33,372 nt of DNA from JBDTZF01 sp040005265 (GCA_040005265.1 JBDTZF010000012.1:1-33372); one strand, 5' to 3'; positions 16,816 through 24,569 are shown, numbered from the stretch's first letter. Translations and numbers: made by a program. Notes: generated by a model from the letters alone, not told the origin.

Positions 16816-17091
16816 TTGAACCTTCTTTTTAAAGCCCTCCGCGATCCCACTCGCCGCCGCATCCTCGAAATGCTCAAGGAGCGCGACCTGACCGTCGGTC
16901 AAATCAGCGAGGCTTTCGCTATGACTACCCCGAGTATTTCTTATCATCTCGATTTGCTGAAGCACGCCCAGCTAGTTTCCGCGCGCAAAAATGGTCAGTT
17001 CGTGACCTACTCGCTCGAAACCACCGTGCTCGATGATTCTCTCGGCTGGATTCTTAACCTGATCAAAGAGAAGAAAGGAAAACGAAAGTGA
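16816..17091 (+). CDS. SdpR-like ArsR-family autorepressor
   Basis: 91 residues starting at TTG 16816. The start is fixed by the conserved opening NLLFKALRDPTRRRILEMLK. The winged helix-turn-helix has LTVGQISEAFAMTTPSISYH as recognition region and a wing ARKNGQFVTYSLE. No metal-binding Cys or His cluster of the classical metal-sensing ArsR type is seen. In Bacillus, SdpR represses the sdpRI operon and is held at the membrane by SdpI. Here the next gene encodes an SdpI-like protein and its ATG or GTG overlaps this stop by 4 bases, so the same logic is likely. It heads a long plus-strand chain running to the terminator at 21818. SdpC-like toxin genes are absent from the window. Confidence 0.88.
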   Translation: MNLLFKALRDPTRRRILEMLKERDLTVGQISEAFAMTTPSISYHLDLLKHAQLVSARKNGQFVTYSLETTVLDDSLGWILNLIKEKKGKRK

Positions 17092-17759
17092 AAAACAAAC
17101 TCAACTGGCTCGAAGCAGTTTTGCTTATCGCCCCTTTTGCGATACTCGCCGCGCTCTGGAGCAAACTTCCGTCGCGCGTCCCAATTCACTGGAATATTCG
17201 AGGAGAAATTGACGGCTGGTCTTCGAAAACCACGGGAATGTTAATCTTGCCGCTTACTGGACTCGCAGTGGTGGTGCTCTTGCACATCTTGTCCTGGCTT
17301 GATCCCAAGTTGCGGCGAAGTCTCCACAAAACTGATCGCATGCATAGAGTCCTGCAAATTCTGCGTCTCGTCTTCGCGGCATTTTTCGGCGTGCTTTCCT
17401 CGGTTCAGATTGCGGTCGCCTTGGATCAAACAATCCCATCAGGACGGATGTTGATGGCGAGCATCCTTATCCTCTTGGCTGTCTTGGGAAATTATTTCGG
17501 CAATTTGCGCCCGAATTATTTCTTCGGTATTCGGACGCCCTGGACTTTGGAAAATCCCGAAACGTGGCGCGCGACCCACCGGCTTGGCGGACGCCTGATA
17601 TTCTTCGGCTCACTCTTCTTGCTCATTCTCCAATTTTTCCTCAGTCAGAGCGCCTTCGGCTTTGTCTTTGTGACTTTGATGCTGTTGCTCGTTGTCTGGG
17701 CATTTGTCTATTCCTGGAATCATTTTCGAACGCATGCCGCCGCACGAGAGACGATCTGA
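17088..17759 (+). CDS. SdpI-like integral membrane protein (DUF1648 plus SdpI domain)
   Basis: 223 residues with about six hydrophobic helices. The N-terminal DUF1648 motif reads LPSRVPIHWNIRGEIDGW after the first helix. The SdpI-like part carries the signature GNYFGNLRPNYFFGIRTPWT, then NPETWRATHRLGGRL, the usual family sequence. In Bacillus, SdpI gives immunity to the SdpC killing factor and sequesters SdpR. Many bacteria carry sdpRI-like pairs without a toxin, where the signal is unknown. The start overlaps the SdpR-like stop by 4 bases (GTGA), and the stop lies inside the mutY reading frame by 26 bases. Confidence 0.9.
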   Translation: MKNKLNWLEAVLLIAPFAILAALWSKLPSRVPIHWNIRGEIDGWSSKTTGMLILPLTGLAVVVLLHILSWLDPKLRRSLHKTDRMHRVLQILRLVFAAFFGVLSSVQIAVALDQTIPSGRMLMASILILLAVLGNYFGNLRPNYFFGIRTPWTLENPETWRATHRLGGRLIFFGSLFLLILQFFLSQSAFGFVFVTLMLLLVVWAFVYSWNHFRTHAAARETI

Positions 17760-18777
17760 GTTGCCAGCCGAACGCGAACTCTTCCGGCGAAGACTCCACC
17801 GCTGGTTCGCCCGCCACGGCCGCGATCTGCCTTGGCGTCAAACTCGGGATCCCTACGCCGTTCTCGTTTCGGAATTCATGCTTCAGCAAACGCAGGTAGC
17901 CACCGTGCTTCCCTATTATAAGAAGTGGCTTGAGCGGTTCCCCAGTTTCGGCGCGCTTGCCCGCGCTCCTGAAAACGATGTCCTCCACGCCTGGCAAGGT
18001 CTCGGCTATTACGCGCGCGCCCGTAATCTTCATGGAACCGCCAAGGCGGTAGTCGATCAATATCGCGGAAACTTCCCCCGCCGGACCGACCAGACACGAG
18101 ACCTGCCGGGAATTGGAAAATATACCGCCAACGCGATTGCCACCTTCGCATTCGACGAATCGGTCCCGATTGTCGAAGCGAACACAGCCCGGGTCTTGGC
18201 ACGACTCTTCAATCTCCAAGCGCCGGTCGATCAATCGATCGGGCGGAAAGCGCTATGGGATCATGCAACGTCGTTGCTGCCCGGGAAAGGAGCGCGCGCT
18301 TACAATTCCGCCCTGATGGATCTCGGCGCCCTAATCTGTTTGCCTCGACCGAAGTGTGCGATCTGCCCGGTTAGAAAATTCTGCCGGGCCAGCAACCCCG
18401 AAAATCTTCCTCGCAAGAAAAGTCGACCTGAATTGCAGAACCTGACGGAAAACCACGCCTTCGTGGTGCGTAGCAACGAGATCCTTCTCGAGCAATCGTC
18501 GTCGCGGTGGCGAAATATGTGGATCCTGCCGGCATCTCCGCGAAAAGCGACCGCTCAAGGTGTAACGCCTGAGTGCTTTAAGCACTTAAGTCTTTCGGAA
18601 AGACCGATTCACACGCTGGTTTTTCCGTTTACCCATCATCGCGTGAAGCTTCGTGTTTTTAGCGAGCGGATGCGCAAAATCGACACGCGAAACCAGCGCT
18701 GGATCCCGATCGGCGCGCTCGACTCCATTCCGATTCCCTCGCCCCATCGCCGGGCGATTGCCGCCCTACTGAGTTGA
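17734..18777 (+). CDS. mutY: A/G-specific adenine DNA glycosylase (MutY), with variant active site
   Basis: About 347 residues. The product should remove adenine paired with 8-oxoguanine. It has the catalytic-Glu motif VSEFMLQQTQVATVLPYY, the HhH segment LPGIGKYTANAIATFAF and a C-terminal NUDIX-like 8-oxoG recognition domain from about residue 245 (NHAFVVRSNEILLE). Two points differ from E. coli MutY. The residue aligning with catalytic Asp138 is Glu (PIVEANTARVLARLF), and the iron-sulphur cysteines are spaced C-x5-C-x2-C-x5-C (CLPRPKCAICPVRKFC) instead of C-x6-C-x2-C-x5-C. Both may be features of a subfamily rather than damage. ATG 17734 was chosen over the 17692 frame start. It overlaps the SdpI-like gene end. 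Confidence 0.9.
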   Translation: MPPHERRSELPAERELFRRRLHRWFARHGRDLPWRQTRDPYAVLVSEFMLQQTQVATVLPYYKKWLERFPSFGALARAPENDVLHAWQGLGYYARARNLHGTAKAVVDQYRGNFPRRTDQTRDLPGIGKYTANAIATFAFDESVPIVEANTARVLARLFNLQAPVDQSIGRKALWDHATSLLPGKGARAYNSALMDLGALICLPRPKCAICPVRKFCRASNPENLPRKKSRPELQNLTENHAFVVRSNEILLEQSSSRWRNMWILPASPRKATAQGVTPECFKHLSLSERPIHTLVFPFTHHRVKLRVFSERMRKIDTRNQRWIPIGALDSIPIPSPHRRAIAALLS

Positions 18778-18822
18778 ACGTTGAACGTTCTCTGCGATAA
18801 GCTGTTCCAGCGACAGAACAAT

Positions 18823-19698
18823 ATGCGAAGCATGACCGGTTACGGCCGCGGCGAGACGGACTATCGCGGCGCCAAATTCAGCGTTGAACTTCATTCCGTG
18901 AACCGCAAACAGAGCGACATAGTTATCAACGTACCGCGCGATCTGGCCGAACTGGAGCCCCGCATTCGACAGGCGATCAATGAAAACATCTCGCGCGGCC
19001 GCACCAACGCCATTGTGAGTTTTCATGCTGGTTCGAACGGCGCCCAACAGCTCGCGCTCGATACCGAACTGGCGCGATCCTATCACGAGGCGATGCGCGC
19101 CCTGCAAAAGGAGTTGAACGCGCCGGGAGAAATTACCATTAGCACAATCCTCCAGGCGCCCGGTGTGATGCGCGCCCCGGAACAAGTTTTACCTGCCGAA
19201 GAAGCGTGGCCGCCAATCGAGCGCGCCTTGCGCGCGGCCCTCGCCGACTTGATCAAAATGCGCGAACGCGAAGGAAAACATTTGGCCAAAGATTTGATCC
19301 ATCGTCTCAAAGCGATTCGGAAAAATCTCAAGGAGGTCCGTGCGCTGCATCCCGACGTCATCAAGAAGCACCGCGTTGCGCTGATCGAGCGTATTCAAAA
19401 AGCGGGGCTACCCATAGCCAGCGACGACGAGCGATTACTGAAAGAGATTTCCTTTTTCGCGGATCGGTCGGATGTGTCGGAAGAGTTAACCCGCTTGGAA
19501 AGTCATCTCTCCCAATTCGCGCATCATCTTCGGAGAACCGAGCCGGTCGGGCGTACTCTTGAATTCATTACCCAGGAGATGTTTCGAGAGCTCAACACTT
19601 TGGGGGCGAAGGCAAATGACGCCGGTATTGCGCAGCGTGTCGTTGCCTGCAAGGCGGAGCTCGAAAAAATTCGCGAGCAAATCCAAAATCTTGAGTAA
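18823..19698 (+). CDS. yicC: YicC family endoribonuclease
   Basis: About 291 residues starting at the family's typical MRSMTGYGRGE, which fixes ATG 18823 rather than the TTG at 18781. It continues with FSVELHSVNRKQSDIVINVP and, in the second half, the DUF1732 signature: EISFFADRSDVSEELTRLES, PVGRTLEFITQEMFRELNTL and GAKANDAGIA. E. coli YicC is a manganese-dependent endoribonuclease acting on small RNA such as RyhB. Its adjacency to gmk is common in bacteria, and here the gmk start overlaps its stop by 8 bases. It is a middle member of the chain running to the terminator at 21818. Confidence 0.93.
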   Translation: MRSMTGYGRGETDYRGAKFSVELHSVNRKQSDIVINVPRDLAELEPRIRQAINENISRGRTNAIVSFHAGSNGAQQLALDTELARSYHEAMRALQKELNAPGEITISTILQAPGVMRAPEQVLPAEEAWPPIERALRAALADLIKMREREGKHLAKDLIHRLKAIRKNLKEVRALHPDVIKKHRVALIERIQKAGLPIASDDERLLKEISFFADRSDVSEELTRLESHLSQFAHHLRRTEPVGRTLEFITQEMFRELNTLGAKANDAGIAQRVVACKAELEKIREQIQNLE

Positions 19699-20302
19699 GC
19701 AATTCAACCGTTACGGAATCCTTTTTGTCGTGTCCGCACCCTCAGGCGCGGGAAAAACGACCTTAGTGGAATCGGTCCGACAGACCCCGAACTTTGTTTA
19801 TTCGGTTTCCTGCACAACGCGGGCCCCTCGCGGCGGCGAGACCGATGGCGAAGATTACCGGTTTCTCTCTCCCGCTGAATTTCAAGCGCGCGCAAAAGCC
19901 GGCGATTTTTTGGAGCACGCGCAAGTGCACGGAGACTTTTATGGAACGCTTCGTGAGCCAATACTGACAAATTTGAAAAACGGGGCCGATGTTTTGATCG
20001 ATATCGATACGCAAGGCGCCGCGTCGATTCGCAATTGCGGCGATCCATTTATCCGCGATGCGTTGACCGATGTATTTATCATGCCGCCTGACCTCGATGA
20101 ATTGCGCAGACGCTTGAAAAAACGCGGCACCGAAACGGACGAACAGATCGAACGTCGCTTGAAAACCGCTGCCCGCGAAATGAAATTGTGGCGCGATTAT
20201 CGCTACACAATTATCAGCCGCTCGATGGAGGAAGACCTGCAGAAATTCAGGAGCATCATGAGCGCAGAAAGTTATCTAAGCCGTCGATTAATTCAGAAGT
20301 AA
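19691..20302 (+). CDS. gmk: Guanylate kinase
   Basis: 203 residues from TTG 19691, which overlaps the yicC stop by 8 bases. The frame is open upstream to 19559, but those residues lie inside yicC. The P-loop VVSAPSGAGKTTLVESV (about 13-29) and the GMP-binding VSCTTRAPRGGETDGEDYRF are canonical, followed by FLEHAQVHGDFYGT and the lid Arg region LKKRGTETDEQIERRL. The enzyme phosphorylates GMP to GDP using ATP. Genes for the RNA polymerase omega subunit often follow gmk, but here coaC follows instead. Confidence 0.95.
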   Translation: MSKQFNRYGILFVVSAPSGAGKTTLVESVRQTPNFVYSVSCTTRAPRGGETDGEDYRFLSPAEFQARAKAGDFLEHAQVHGDFYGTLREPILTNLKNGADVLIDIDTQGAASIRNCGDPFIRDALTDVFIMPPDLDELRRRLKKRGTETDEQIERRLKTAAREMKLWRDYRYTIISRSMEEDLQKFRSIMSAESYLSRRLIQK

Positions 20303-20315
20303 CGCTGGACGATCC

Positions 20316-20939
20316 ATGGAAAAAAATCTGAAAAGCAAGCGTGACAAGGTCGGCCCTCAAAAGGTGGTAGCTATACGTCCCATCTCCAGATGTGTGGTGC
20401 TCGGCGTAACAGGATCGATTGCCGCCTACAAATCCGCCGAGCTCGCCAGCCTTCTGGTAAAACAGGGCCACGATGTGTTTGTCGTAATGACGAAAGACGC
20501 CACCGAGTTCATCACGCCATTGACACTGCAAACGCTTTCAAAGAACCCGGTGATGTCGAGCTTCTACGATGAAAAAGAGAACTGGCGGCCAGGTCACATT
20601 GAACTGGCAGACCGGGCCAATCTCCTTCTGATTGCGCCGGCCACCGCGCACATCATCGCCGAGCTCGCTCACGGACTGGCCGGTCATCCGCTCGGTGCCA
20701 TCGCGCTCGCTACCCGGGCACCCATTCTTATCGCGCCGGCTATGAACGGAAAAATGTGGGAACACCGCGCCACTCAAGAGAATGTCGAAATTCTGAAAGC
20801 GCGAGGCGTGGATTTTATCGGGCCTGAGGAGGGAATGCTTGCCTGCGGGTACGAAGGAGTGGGCCGGCTTTGGAAGGTGGATGACATCGCGTTTCGCGCG
20901 GAGTTCCTCATCGCGCGCCAGGAAAATCTGATCGCGTGA
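20316..20939 (+). CDS. coaC: Phosphopantothenoylcysteine decarboxylase (stand-alone CoaC)
   Basis: 207 residues, flavoprotein fold. It has the FMN-binding VTGSIAAYKSAELA, the catalytic His94 in GHIELADRANLLLIAPATA, the substrate-binding APAMNGKMWEH (Asn144) and the redox Cys177 in EEGMLACGYEGVGRL, all matching the CoaC half of Dfp. It decarboxylates 4'-phosphopantothenoylcysteine in CoA synthesis. In most bacteria CoaC is fused to CoaB; here the two halves are separate genes overlapping by 4 bases. An N-terminal 24-residue basic extension precedes the fold. Confidence 0.93.
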   Translation: MEKNLKSKRDKVGPQKVVAIRPISRCVVLGVTGSIAAYKSAELASLLVKQGHDVFVVMTKDATEFITPLTLQTLSKNPVMSSFYDEKENWRPGHIELADRANLLLIAPATAHIIAELAHGLAGHPLGAIALATRAPILIAPAMNGKMWEHRATQENVEILKARGVDFIGPEEGMLACGYEGVGRLWKVDDIAFRAEFLIARQENLIA

Positions 20940-21580
20940 GATTTCTTGTCACGGCCGGCCCTACACGCGAGCCGATTGATCCTGTCCGTTATCTGAGCAA
21001 TCGCTCGTCCGGGAAAATGGGTTACGCGATCGCCGAAGCCGCGCTCGAGGCCGGGCATGAGGTCGTCTTGATTTCCGGTCCGGTGAATCTCAAGTCACCT
21101 GGGGCGACTCAATTCGTCGGCGTTATGACTAGCGATGAGATGCATGATGCCGTGCATCGACATCTGTCCGGCTGCGATATCGTGGTGATGTGCGCGGCTG
21201 TTGCCGATTACAAGCCGGCCATAGTTCACGCGGAGAAAATCAAAAAGAGCGCCGAACCCTTCGCTCTCGATTTGATTCCAACCCGGGACATTCTCGCGTC
21301 GCTCCCGAGGCAGAATCGGCACTTTCTCGTCGTCGGCTTCGCCGCGGAAACGAATAACATTGAAAAATATGCGAACCAAAAGCTGCGCGAAAAACATTGC
21401 GACATCATCGTCGCGAACGACGTCGGTATCGGAATGGAAACCGACGAAAATGAAGTGACAATCTTGTTTCGAAATAACGAACAGGCAAAAATTTCGCGCG
21501 CTTCGAAACAAAAAGTCGCGCGCGAGCTCGTAAAAATATTTTTAAATTCGTGTGAAAAACGTTTGACAATAAAACGGTGA
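20936..21580 (+). CDS. coaB: Phosphopantothenate-cysteine ligase (stand-alone CoaB)
   Basis: 214 residues starting at GTG 20936, overlapping the coaC stop as GTGA. The nucleotide-binding LVTAGPTREPIDPVRYLSNR, the following SSGKMGYAIAEAA, the AAVADYKP motif with KIKKS, and VVGFAAETNNIEKYA plus DIIVANDV match the CoaB half of Dfp. It condenses 4'-phosphopantothenate with cysteine using a nucleotide triphosphate. Together with coaC it gives two consecutive CoA steps. The stop overlaps the first possible start of the lysine-rich micro-ORF. Confidence 0.94.
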   Translation: MRFLVTAGPTREPIDPVRYLSNRSSGKMGYAIAEAALEAGHEVVLISGPVNLKSPGATQFVGVMTSDEMHDAVHRHLSGCDIVVMCAAVADYKPAIVHAEKIKKSAEPFALDLIPTRDILASLPRQNRHFLVVGFAAETNNIEKYANQKLREKHCDIIVANDVGIGMETDENEVTILFRNNEQAKISRASKQKVARELVKIFLNSCEKRLTIKR

Positions 21581-21663
21581 TGATTACTTCACTCGGTGTA
21601 AGTGAAGTTAATTCCCAACTCACAAGCTTCCGCGATTGCGGATTGAAAGGGGGGAATAAGTCG

Positions 21664-21723
21664 ATGGCAAAGAAGAAAAAGAAAGCAGCAAAGAAAAAAT
21701 CAGCGAAGAGAAAGAGGCATTAA
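21664..21723 (+). CDS. Lysine-rich 19-residue micro-ORF
   Basis: ATG 21664 opens a 19-residue peptide made almost entirely of Lys, Arg and Ala (it begins MAKKKKKAAKKK and ends KRKRH). A run of six G residues at 21649-21654 provides a Shine-Dalgarno-like site about 9 bases upstream. The same frame extends without stop to ATG 21580, which overlaps the coaB stop and would give 47 residues. The composition resembles histone-H1-like tails, or ribosomal protein tails, and would bind nucleic acid. It sits last in the coaB chain, before two hairpins. No family is recognised, and chance low-complexity coding is possible, but the start signal and position argue for a real gene. Confidence 0.6.
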   Translation: MAKKKKKAAKKKSAKRKRH

Positions 21724-21741
21724 GGCCCAACTCTCGTTAAC

Positions 21742-21762
21742 GACTTCGAAACTTTCGAAGTC
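21742..21762 (+). other. Perfect 9-bp hairpin between micro-ORF and terminator
   Basis: GACTTCGAA (21742-21750) and TTCGAAGTC (21754-21762) are perfect reverse complements around the 3-base loop ACT. It lies 18 bases after the micro-ORF stop and 18 bases before the terminator stem. No T-run follows it, so it is more likely an RNA-stabilising or processing structure than a terminator, or a protein-binding palindrome. Confidence 0.6.
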
Positions 21763-21780
21763 ATAAATCCCAACCTTAAC

Positions 21781-21818
21781 CCGGGAGGAAAATCCAGTTT
21801 TTCCTCCCGGTTTTTTTT
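21781..21818 (+). terminator. Strong intrinsic terminator ending the sdpR-to-micro-ORF chain
   Basis: A perfect 12-bp stem (CCGGGAGGAAAA at 21781-21792, TTTTCCTCCCGG at 21799-21810) with a 6-base loop is followed at once by eight T residues (21811-21818). It is the clearest terminator in the window and separates the plus-strand chain from the suhB-type gene. Confidence 0.95.
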
Positions 21819-21899
21819 GCCCAGACATTAGCCTGATCCCCACCGCGTTCGTTTTCCGATTGTGCACTTCGCAGCCTTTGTGCGAAATATGCTCTGGCC

Positions 21900-22646
21900 A
21901 TGAAGCATTATCTCGACGCTGCCGAGAAAGCAGCGCGCGCCGCAGGCGAGTTACTCCGTAAACATTTTCACCAGCCGCAACGCGTAAATTCGGCCGAGGC
22001 CCACGACATCAAACTCGAGATCGATGTGAAAACGCAGGACCTGATTACGCGGTCGTTGCTTAAACAGTTCCCGCATCATGCACTTTATGGCGAGGAGGGA
22101 ATCGTGGGCCCAGAATTGAGCGAACACCAATGGATCGTCGATCCGCTCGATGGCACTGTGAATTATTTCTACGGCATTCCGCACTTTTGCGTCTCGATCG
22201 CTTTTCGATTTCAGGGCGAGATCATCGTCGGCGTGATTTACGATCCGATGCGCGACGAAATGTGGTCCGGTCAAAAGGGAGAGAAGCCGCAGCTTAACGG
22301 ACATCATTTCCGAGTAAGCGAACGCGTCGAGCTGGCTGAGGCGATTATTTCCGTCGGTCTTTCCAAAACCGGCGAGATGATTGATTCCAACCTTCCGCTG
22401 CTGGACGAAATGGTGCACCAGGTTCGCAAATGCCGCGTGTTCGGCAGCGCGGCGCTCGACATGGCTTATGTGGCCTGCGGACGTTTCGATGCCTATATCG
22501 AGCGCGGCATCAGCTTATGGGACATTGCCGCGGGCTGGCTTTTGATCGAGAGCGCGGGCGGAAAAGTCGATTTGCGTCCGCGTAAAGATATGAAAGAAAA
22601 ATACAGCATCGTCGCTTCCAACGGCGTGATCGATCTGAAACTCTGA
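21900..22646 (+). CDS. Inositol monophosphatase family phosphatase (SuhB-like)
   Basis: 248 residues. The lithium-sensitive phosphatase metal sites are all present: ALYGEEG, WIVDPLDGTVNYFYGIPHFC and the C-terminal SLWDIAAGWLLIESAGG. Family members hydrolyse inositol-1-phosphate or related sugar and nucleotide phosphates (for example histidinol phosphate or PAP), and the substrate cannot be fixed from sequence. It begins a plus-strand run after the terminator at 21818, so a promoter should lie in 21819-21899, although I see no clear hexamers there. Its TGA stop overlaps the ispF ATG by one base. Confidence 0.93.
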   Translation: MKHYLDAAEKAARAAGELLRKHFHQPQRVNSAEAHDIKLEIDVKTQDLITRSLLKQFPHHALYGEEGIVGPELSEHQWIVDPLDGTVNYFYGIPHFCVSIAFRFQGEIIVGVIYDPMRDEMWSGQKGEKPQLNGHHFRVSERVELAEAIISVGLSKTGEMIDSNLPLLDEMVHQVRKCRVFGSAALDMAYVACGRFDAYIERGISLWDIAAGWLLIESAGGKVDLRPRKDMKEKYSIVASNGVIDLKL

Positions 22647-23128
22647 TGGCCACGACGCGAAGCGGCATAGGCTACGACGTGCATCGTCTGGCTGAAGATC
22701 GACAATTAATTCTCGGCGGCGTGACTATCGCCCATTCGCACGGATTGGAGGGACACTCCGATGCCGACGTCCTTACCCACGCAATTGCGGACGCGCTGCT
22801 GGGGGCAATCGGCGCCGGAGACATTGGCCAGCATTTTCCGAACACTGACGAATCGATTCGCGGAATTAGCAGCCTGGAGATTTTGAAACGCGCGGCCAAA
22901 TTGTTGGCCGAGAAAAAAGCGCGTGTGGTGAATGTGGATGCCACTATTATCGCCGAAGCCCCCAAGCTGGCGCCGCATGTCTCCGCGATGCGGAAGAAAA
23001 TCGCCGAGGCGATCGGGATCCCCGATACAGACATTAGCTTGAAAGCGACGACCAACGAGAGACTCGGGTCGATCGGACGAAGCGAAGGGATTGCGGCGAT
23101 GGCGGTGGCGACGGTGGAAATGGAATGA
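22646..23128 (+). CDS. ispF: 2-C-methyl-D-erythritol 2,4-cyclodiphosphate synthase
   Basis: 160 residues, full length. It has GIGYDVHRLAEDRQLILGGV, the metal-binding GLEGHSDADVLTHAIADALL, GDIGQHFPNTDE, VDATIIAEAPKL and the C-terminal KATTNERLGSIGRSEGIAA, all canonical for IspF. It makes the cyclodiphosphate in the MEP isoprenoid pathway. The dxs gene of the same pathway is about 8 kb downstream in this window. IspD is not adjacent. It overlaps the previous gene by one base and is followed by cysS after 24 bases, an order seen in several bacterial lineages. Confidence 0.97.
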   Translation: MATTRSGIGYDVHRLAEDRQLILGGVTIAHSHGLEGHSDADVLTHAIADALLGAIGAGDIGQHFPNTDESIRGISSLEILKRAAKLLAEKKARVVNVDATIIAEAPKLAPHVSAMRKKIAEAIGIPDTDISLKATTNERLGSIGRSEGIAAMAVATVEME

Positions 23129-23152
23129 TCGCTCTGTCATTCCAAGCGACAC

Positions 23153-24559
23153 ATGCGGTTCTTTAATACGTACTCGCGCCAGATTGAGGAATTCGCCGCC
23201 CGAGATCCGGCCACGCGAAACGTAGCCATTTACACGTGCGGGCCAACCGTCTACAGCCGGGCGCATATTGGAAATTTTCGCGCTTACATCTTCGAGGATC
23301 TGCTTCAACGTCACCTGGAAGCGCGCGGCTACAAGGTCCATCGCGTCATGAACATTACCGATGTGGACGATAAAACGATTCGGGGCGCGCGCGAAACAAA
23401 CACTTCGCTCGCGAAGTTTACCGAGCCATTCAAGCAGGCGTTTTTCAAGGACATCGATACGCTTCGGATCAAACATGCGGACGAGTTTCCCGCAGCGACC
23501 GATCAACGTTACATCGACAAGATGATTGAAATGATCGGCGTCCTCATGGATCGGGGCCTTGCCTATCAAGCGGAAGACAAGTCGCTTTACTTTCGAATCA
23601 ATAAATTTCCCGGATACGGCAAGCTGGCACATTTCGATCTCACTCAACTGCAATCGACCGGCCGGGTGAAACATGATGAATATGACAAGGAACACATCGG
23701 CGATTTCGCTCTCTGGAAAGCATGGGACGAAAACGACGGCGAGGTGAAATGGAAATCCCCCTGGGGATCGGGCCGGCCCGGCTGGCACATTGAGTGTAGC
23801 GCGATGGCGACCGCCCTCCTCGGCGACCAGATCGACATCCATTGTGGCGGCGTGGACAACATTTTCCCGCACCATGAAGCGGAGATTGCGCAGACGGAGG
23901 GCGTCACCGGGAAGACTTTTGTTCGCTTCTGGCTGCATTGCGCCCATTTGCTGGTCGACGGTCAAAAAATGTCGAAGTCGCTCGGGAATTTTTATACACT
24001 GCCTGACGTTCTTGAGAAGGGTTACACCGGACGCGAAATCCGTTACGCCCTCCTGCGCGTCCATTACCGCATGCCCCTTAATTTCACGTGGGAAGGCATG
24101 ACCGAGGCGCGAGAGTCGCTTGGGCGAATCGATGGCTGGCTGCAGCGCCTGCGCGACGTTGCGGACAGAAAGGTTGGCAACGGCAAGATCGACAACCAAT
24201 CCGACCGGCAATTTGAAGACGCGCTTGATGATGACCTGAATATTTCGGCGGCGCTCGGCTTCTTATTTGAAACGATTCGAGACACAAATCGCGCCATGGA
24301 CCGAAACGAACTTGATCCCGCGTCCGCGCAACAATGGTTGAAGTGGTGGGACCAGGTGAACGGCGTGCTGGCTCTCGATCAGCAAGTTATCGACGCGATT
24401 CCCCCGGAGATTGAAAAATTGGTTGAGGCGCGACTACAAGCGAGGCTTGCAAAAGAATTCGGGAAAAGTGATGAATTGCGCGATGAATTGAGTGCGCGCG
24501 GCTGGGAAGTGCGCGATACCAAGGACGGACAAAAGATCACCCGGCGCGCCGGCGCTTAA
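23153..24559 (+). CDS. cysS: Cysteinyl-tRNA synthetase
   Basis: 468 residues, usual length. The class I signature is present as SRAHIGNFRAYIFEDLL, with the zinc ligand Cys29 in IYTCGPTVY and further ligands in GWHIECSAMA and IFPHHEAEIAQ. The KMSKS loop reads LVDGQKMSKSLGNFYTL. The C-terminal helical anticodon-binding part has LDDDLNISAALGFLFE. It charges tRNA-Cys with cysteine. The stop is followed after 10 bases by the hexapeptide-repeat gene, so all four genes from 21900 are probably one transcript. Confidence 0.97.
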   Translation: MRFFNTYSRQIEEFAARDPATRNVAIYTCGPTVYSRAHIGNFRAYIFEDLLQRHLEARGYKVHRVMNITDVDDKTIRGARETNTSLAKFTEPFKQAFFKDIDTLRIKHADEFPAATDQRYIDKMIEMIGVLMDRGLAYQAEDKSLYFRINKFPGYGKLAHFDLTQLQSTGRVKHDEYDKEHIGDFALWKAWDENDGEVKWKSPWGSGRPGWHIECSAMATALLGDQIDIHCGGVDNIFPHHEAEIAQTEGVTGKTFVRFWLHCAHLLVDGQKMSKSLGNFYTLPDVLEKGYTGREIRYALLRVHYRMPLNFTWEGMTEARESLGRIDGWLQRLRDVADRKVGNGKIDNQSDRQFEDALDDDLNISAALGFLFETIRDTNRAMDRNELDPASAQQWLKWWDQVNGVLALDQQVIDAIPPEIEKLVEARLQARLAKEFGKSDELRDELSARGWEVRDTKDGQKITRRAGA

Positions 24560-24569
24560 TTCTTCGACC

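Noticed and set aside
22706..24211. 501-residue open frame antisense to ispF and cysS
   Set aside because: It lies wholly opposite two unmistakable conserved genes, and its composition follows their codon pattern; no recognisable domain.
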